Assembly: GCA_943737045.1 (NCBI GenBank)
Contig: CALSFV010000213.1
Location: 991,001 to 1,055,000, forward strand
DNA: 64,000 nt
Direction of reading: 5' to 3'
Source: Parapristionchus giblindavisi
Lineage: Eukaryota; Nematoda; Chromadorea; Rhabditida; Diplogasteridae
The position numbers were made by a program, and so were the translations under genes. The notes under the pieces were generated by a model. That model made no database searches. It was not told the origin of the DNA and saw only the letters and a list, made by a program, of their open reading frames with translations. This document shows positions 61,655-64,000 of this stretch, one piece after another (the first letter of the stretch is position 1; every line of letters starts with the position of its first letter).

Positions 61655-63872
61655 ATGTCTAGACTGGTCACTCGTCTAATCAAATCAACGGTGACTACGG
61701 CCGGTGAGTACTCTTCTACTCTTTCGTCCCTTGTAATAACGTTATCCCATGTTTATTTACCGATTATTCCTTTTTGTGGCCAAATGTGCGAGAAAATGCG
61801 AAACCACGGTGACTCTAATCGCTTCAAACTACGAACTACAAATTGTGCGCACTCCCCTTGTTTAGTGACAGTCGACATTCTTTCACTTTTTTCTTTGTTG
61901 CGTGTTTGTCTTCAAATCAGTTGATATCAGGCGGAAGCCGCGCAGTTGCCGCCACTAGCGCGCGCGTTCCTCACGTCCGTAAAATGTCGACGGTCGCGGA
62001 TTCAATCGAGCCACCAAAGGAACTGAAGACGACCAAGTTCTTCGATTTCGAGCATGTTGAGAAGAATGTGTTCAGGTTAGTGTATTTATTAATGCTATAT
62101 TAATATTGTGGCTACCGTAATCTTATGTTTCGGATGGTTACCGTAACCATACGTGGGCAACCTATGTCGCTTGGAATTAAAATCGAGTTTGTCGGACGCA
62201 AAAATCGAGTGGGACAATGCCAAGTTAAGGGATTTTTTCATTTTCAATGAATTTTGGCTAAATCGTGTGGTTCGGGTGCTCGAACCGGGTGGGTATTGTC
62301 GTAATTCAGACCTCATATGAACCTTCATTTCAATGTTGTTGTCTTATACGGTGTGACTTGTGTAGTCTTTGTTTAGATGTGCCTAAAATAGCTTTATTTT
62401 CGGTGTAGTTACAGTAATCCTCGTTCCTTACAGAGCGACGAATCTGACAACGAGTGGTCAACAGTCTAAGAAGGCTGCCTACGGAGGACTCATCATGGCA
62501 CAGGTACCGTAACCACATCATGTCAAAATACAAAAGATAATTTCGATTGAGACATGATTATTTCATTGCTGTAATTCACAATGTTTCGAGCGGGGTTACA
62601 GGAAAATATTGGATGGTACTATCCGTATACCTTGGATCTTCCGTGATTTTGCATGTAATCTCACAGAATCCATGAATGATCATATATAATCCATTCATGA
62701 TTGAAGTATATTCCATCCATGATCATGCCGCTAATGGCCCAAATTATCCGTGACCATGCATAGATTCCAACACCTGAGTCCTAGTAGCCATAGCTTTCTG
62801 ACGGTGCCAAAGATCAAAGATCATTTGATGGTGAGATCTTCTTTAGGCCATGGCCGCTGCTGAATCTACCGTACCTCCGTCGTTCAAGCCTCATTCCATG
62901 CACGCATACTTCATTCTCAGTGGTGCGATAGGGTTGAAAGATCAATAAAGTCAGTTAATGATTGTAATTTAAGTTGACACTACCGTACCCGTTGACTATC
63001 ACGTGCGTCTTCTACGTGATGGTAGATCATTCTGCACTCGCAGTGTGGAGGCCATTCAGAAAGGAAAAGTCGTCTTCTCCCAGCAGTCGTCCTTCCACGT
63101 GGTAAGTACGGTATTTATATCGACGACTTTTGGTTTTTCGGGATTACGGTATTCTTCTAATCGATAATATCAGGTTGAGCCTGATTCATGCGTCCATCAA
63201 TCATCCTATCCTACCGTAGTCAAGCCAGCGTCAGAGTGTCCCGAGTTCAATGACGCCGCCAATGAAATACTGAGTGCGTTGGTTATCGGAACCGAATGAC
63301 ATATGTGGCCACCATGTCAAGAAGATAGTCTCTTGTTGTTTGAGTGTCTCGTTTCTTTATTAGTCAAACTTCCCTTAATTGGGTGCTCTTCGGAAATATT
63401 GATTCATTGCGCAAATATTGATTGATTGCAGCGAAGATCAACTCGGGAGAGATCACCGGCTCCGAGCACACACGTGCTGCCTTGGCAAAGTACTCACAGT
63501 CTGACAGGACCAAGTGGCTGTTCGATGTTAGTTTACGATTCAATTGATTACGGTACCCAGTCATTACTATCGATCTGTTCGATTCCCAACAGTGCCTGCA
63601 CAATGTTCGCCTCTGGGTTAAAAAACTCGTGCAGTATTTTTTTTGCTTAGAAGGGGCTTCTAAGCAAAAAAAATTGAATATTTAAATTTTAAATTCAAAT
63701 GCGACTGAGTCCAATTTTCCCCCATTCTATCCTCTTATTTACAGCATGATTGTGGCATTATCGATTTATTGATTTTATTGATTGATCGATTTAGATGCGC
63801 TGCACCGATACGGCGTCCCTGTTCGGTCTCGGTGATCCTTCGCGAACTTTCCACTTCTGGATTAGATCAAAG
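61655..63872 (+). CDS. ACOT8: acyl-CoA thioesterase, ACOT8/TesB type (3' end outside window)
   Basis: Double-hotdog acyl-CoA thioesterase, which hydrolyses fatty acyl-CoA to free fatty acid and CoA. Eight exons are visible: 61655-61703, 61931-62075, 62434-62503, 62847-62922, 62974-63101, 63174-63273, 63432-63526, 63795-63872; they give 247 aa in one frame and the gene continues past 64000. Motifs match ACOT8: AAYGGLIMAQAMAAA (79-93), PHSMHAYFILS (103-113), the YHVRLLRDGRSFCTRSVEAI stretch (120-139) and FSQQSSFH. The catalytic Asp/Thr-Ser/Gln of the second hotdog and any C-terminal peroxisomal signal lie outside the window. The first 34 residues (MSRLVTRLIKSTVTTAG, then more basic and small residues) look like a mitochondrial presequence; Met35 (61984) is an alternative start without it. 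The ATG follows ATAATCAG by 9 nt, a plausible spliced-leader site. Confidence 0.88.
62800..62824. repeat. GATCAAA units in thioesterase intron 3
   Basis: Two GATCAAA units about 23 nt upstream of the acceptor TTCTTTAG. Confidence 0.6.
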
Positions 63873-64000
63873 GTAACATAGTCTACCATATTCTTAACAC
63901 AATAGCATATGAGAAGTAGTTCAGTAATGTCGTACTATAAGTGTTTCTTACAGTACTTGCAGTAGAAGTGCAGTAACGTGTGAATACTGTGTAGACGTTG

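Overview
This window looks like nuclear DNA of a free-living clade V nematode. Three things point there: an intact major sperm protein gene (a nematode-specific family), two DMSR/FMRFamide-type neuropeptide receptors, and splice acceptors of the form TTTTCAG, some of which could also be spliced-leader acceptors. The DNA is AT-rich by eye, and exons are mostly 50-150 bp. The hairpin repeats and intronic GATCAAA arrays would fit a diplogastrid such as Pristionchus, but that assignment is a guess.

Layout. Positions 1 to about 19.8 kb hold no gene I can support; they are packed with short inverted-repeat transposons, including a tandem duplication near 6.7-8.5 kb and a non-autonomous hAT-like element at 9.5-10.1 kb. 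From 19.85 to 26.04 kb (+) lies a 13-exon peptide GPCR. Tail to tail with it, 33.04 to 26.60 kb (-), is a paralogous GPCR, possibly with two tiny 5' exons near 42 kb. From 33 to 46 kb there are mainly transposons and a possible very long 5' intron. A calponin/transgelin-like gene spans 52.79 to 46.23 kb (-). The MSP gene (54.93-54.33 kb, -) sits downstream of an 11-exon gene for a secreted protein of unknown function (58.99-55.58 kb, -). A 1.4-kb foldback transposon occupies 59.4-60.8 kb. An acyl-CoA thioesterase gene (+) starts at 61.66 kb and runs off the window end.

The six genes do not form an evident pathway: two neuropeptide receptors, a cytoskeletal actin-binding protein, a sperm cytoskeletal protein, a secreted protein and a lipid-metabolism enzyme. 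I reconstructed exon chains by hand from splice signals and codon phase. Every chain keeps one open frame, which is the main support for the models.

The most unusual content is the repeats. A hairpin MITE (called H1 here) with TTAA ends occurs about 25 times. Two further TTAA-ended families (T1, T2) carry tRNA-like modules with RNA polymerase III A and B boxes inside. One T1 insertion has its natural empty site in a neighbouring duplicate. A GATCAAA heptamer array is lodged next to splice sites and makes up nearly all of two very short introns.
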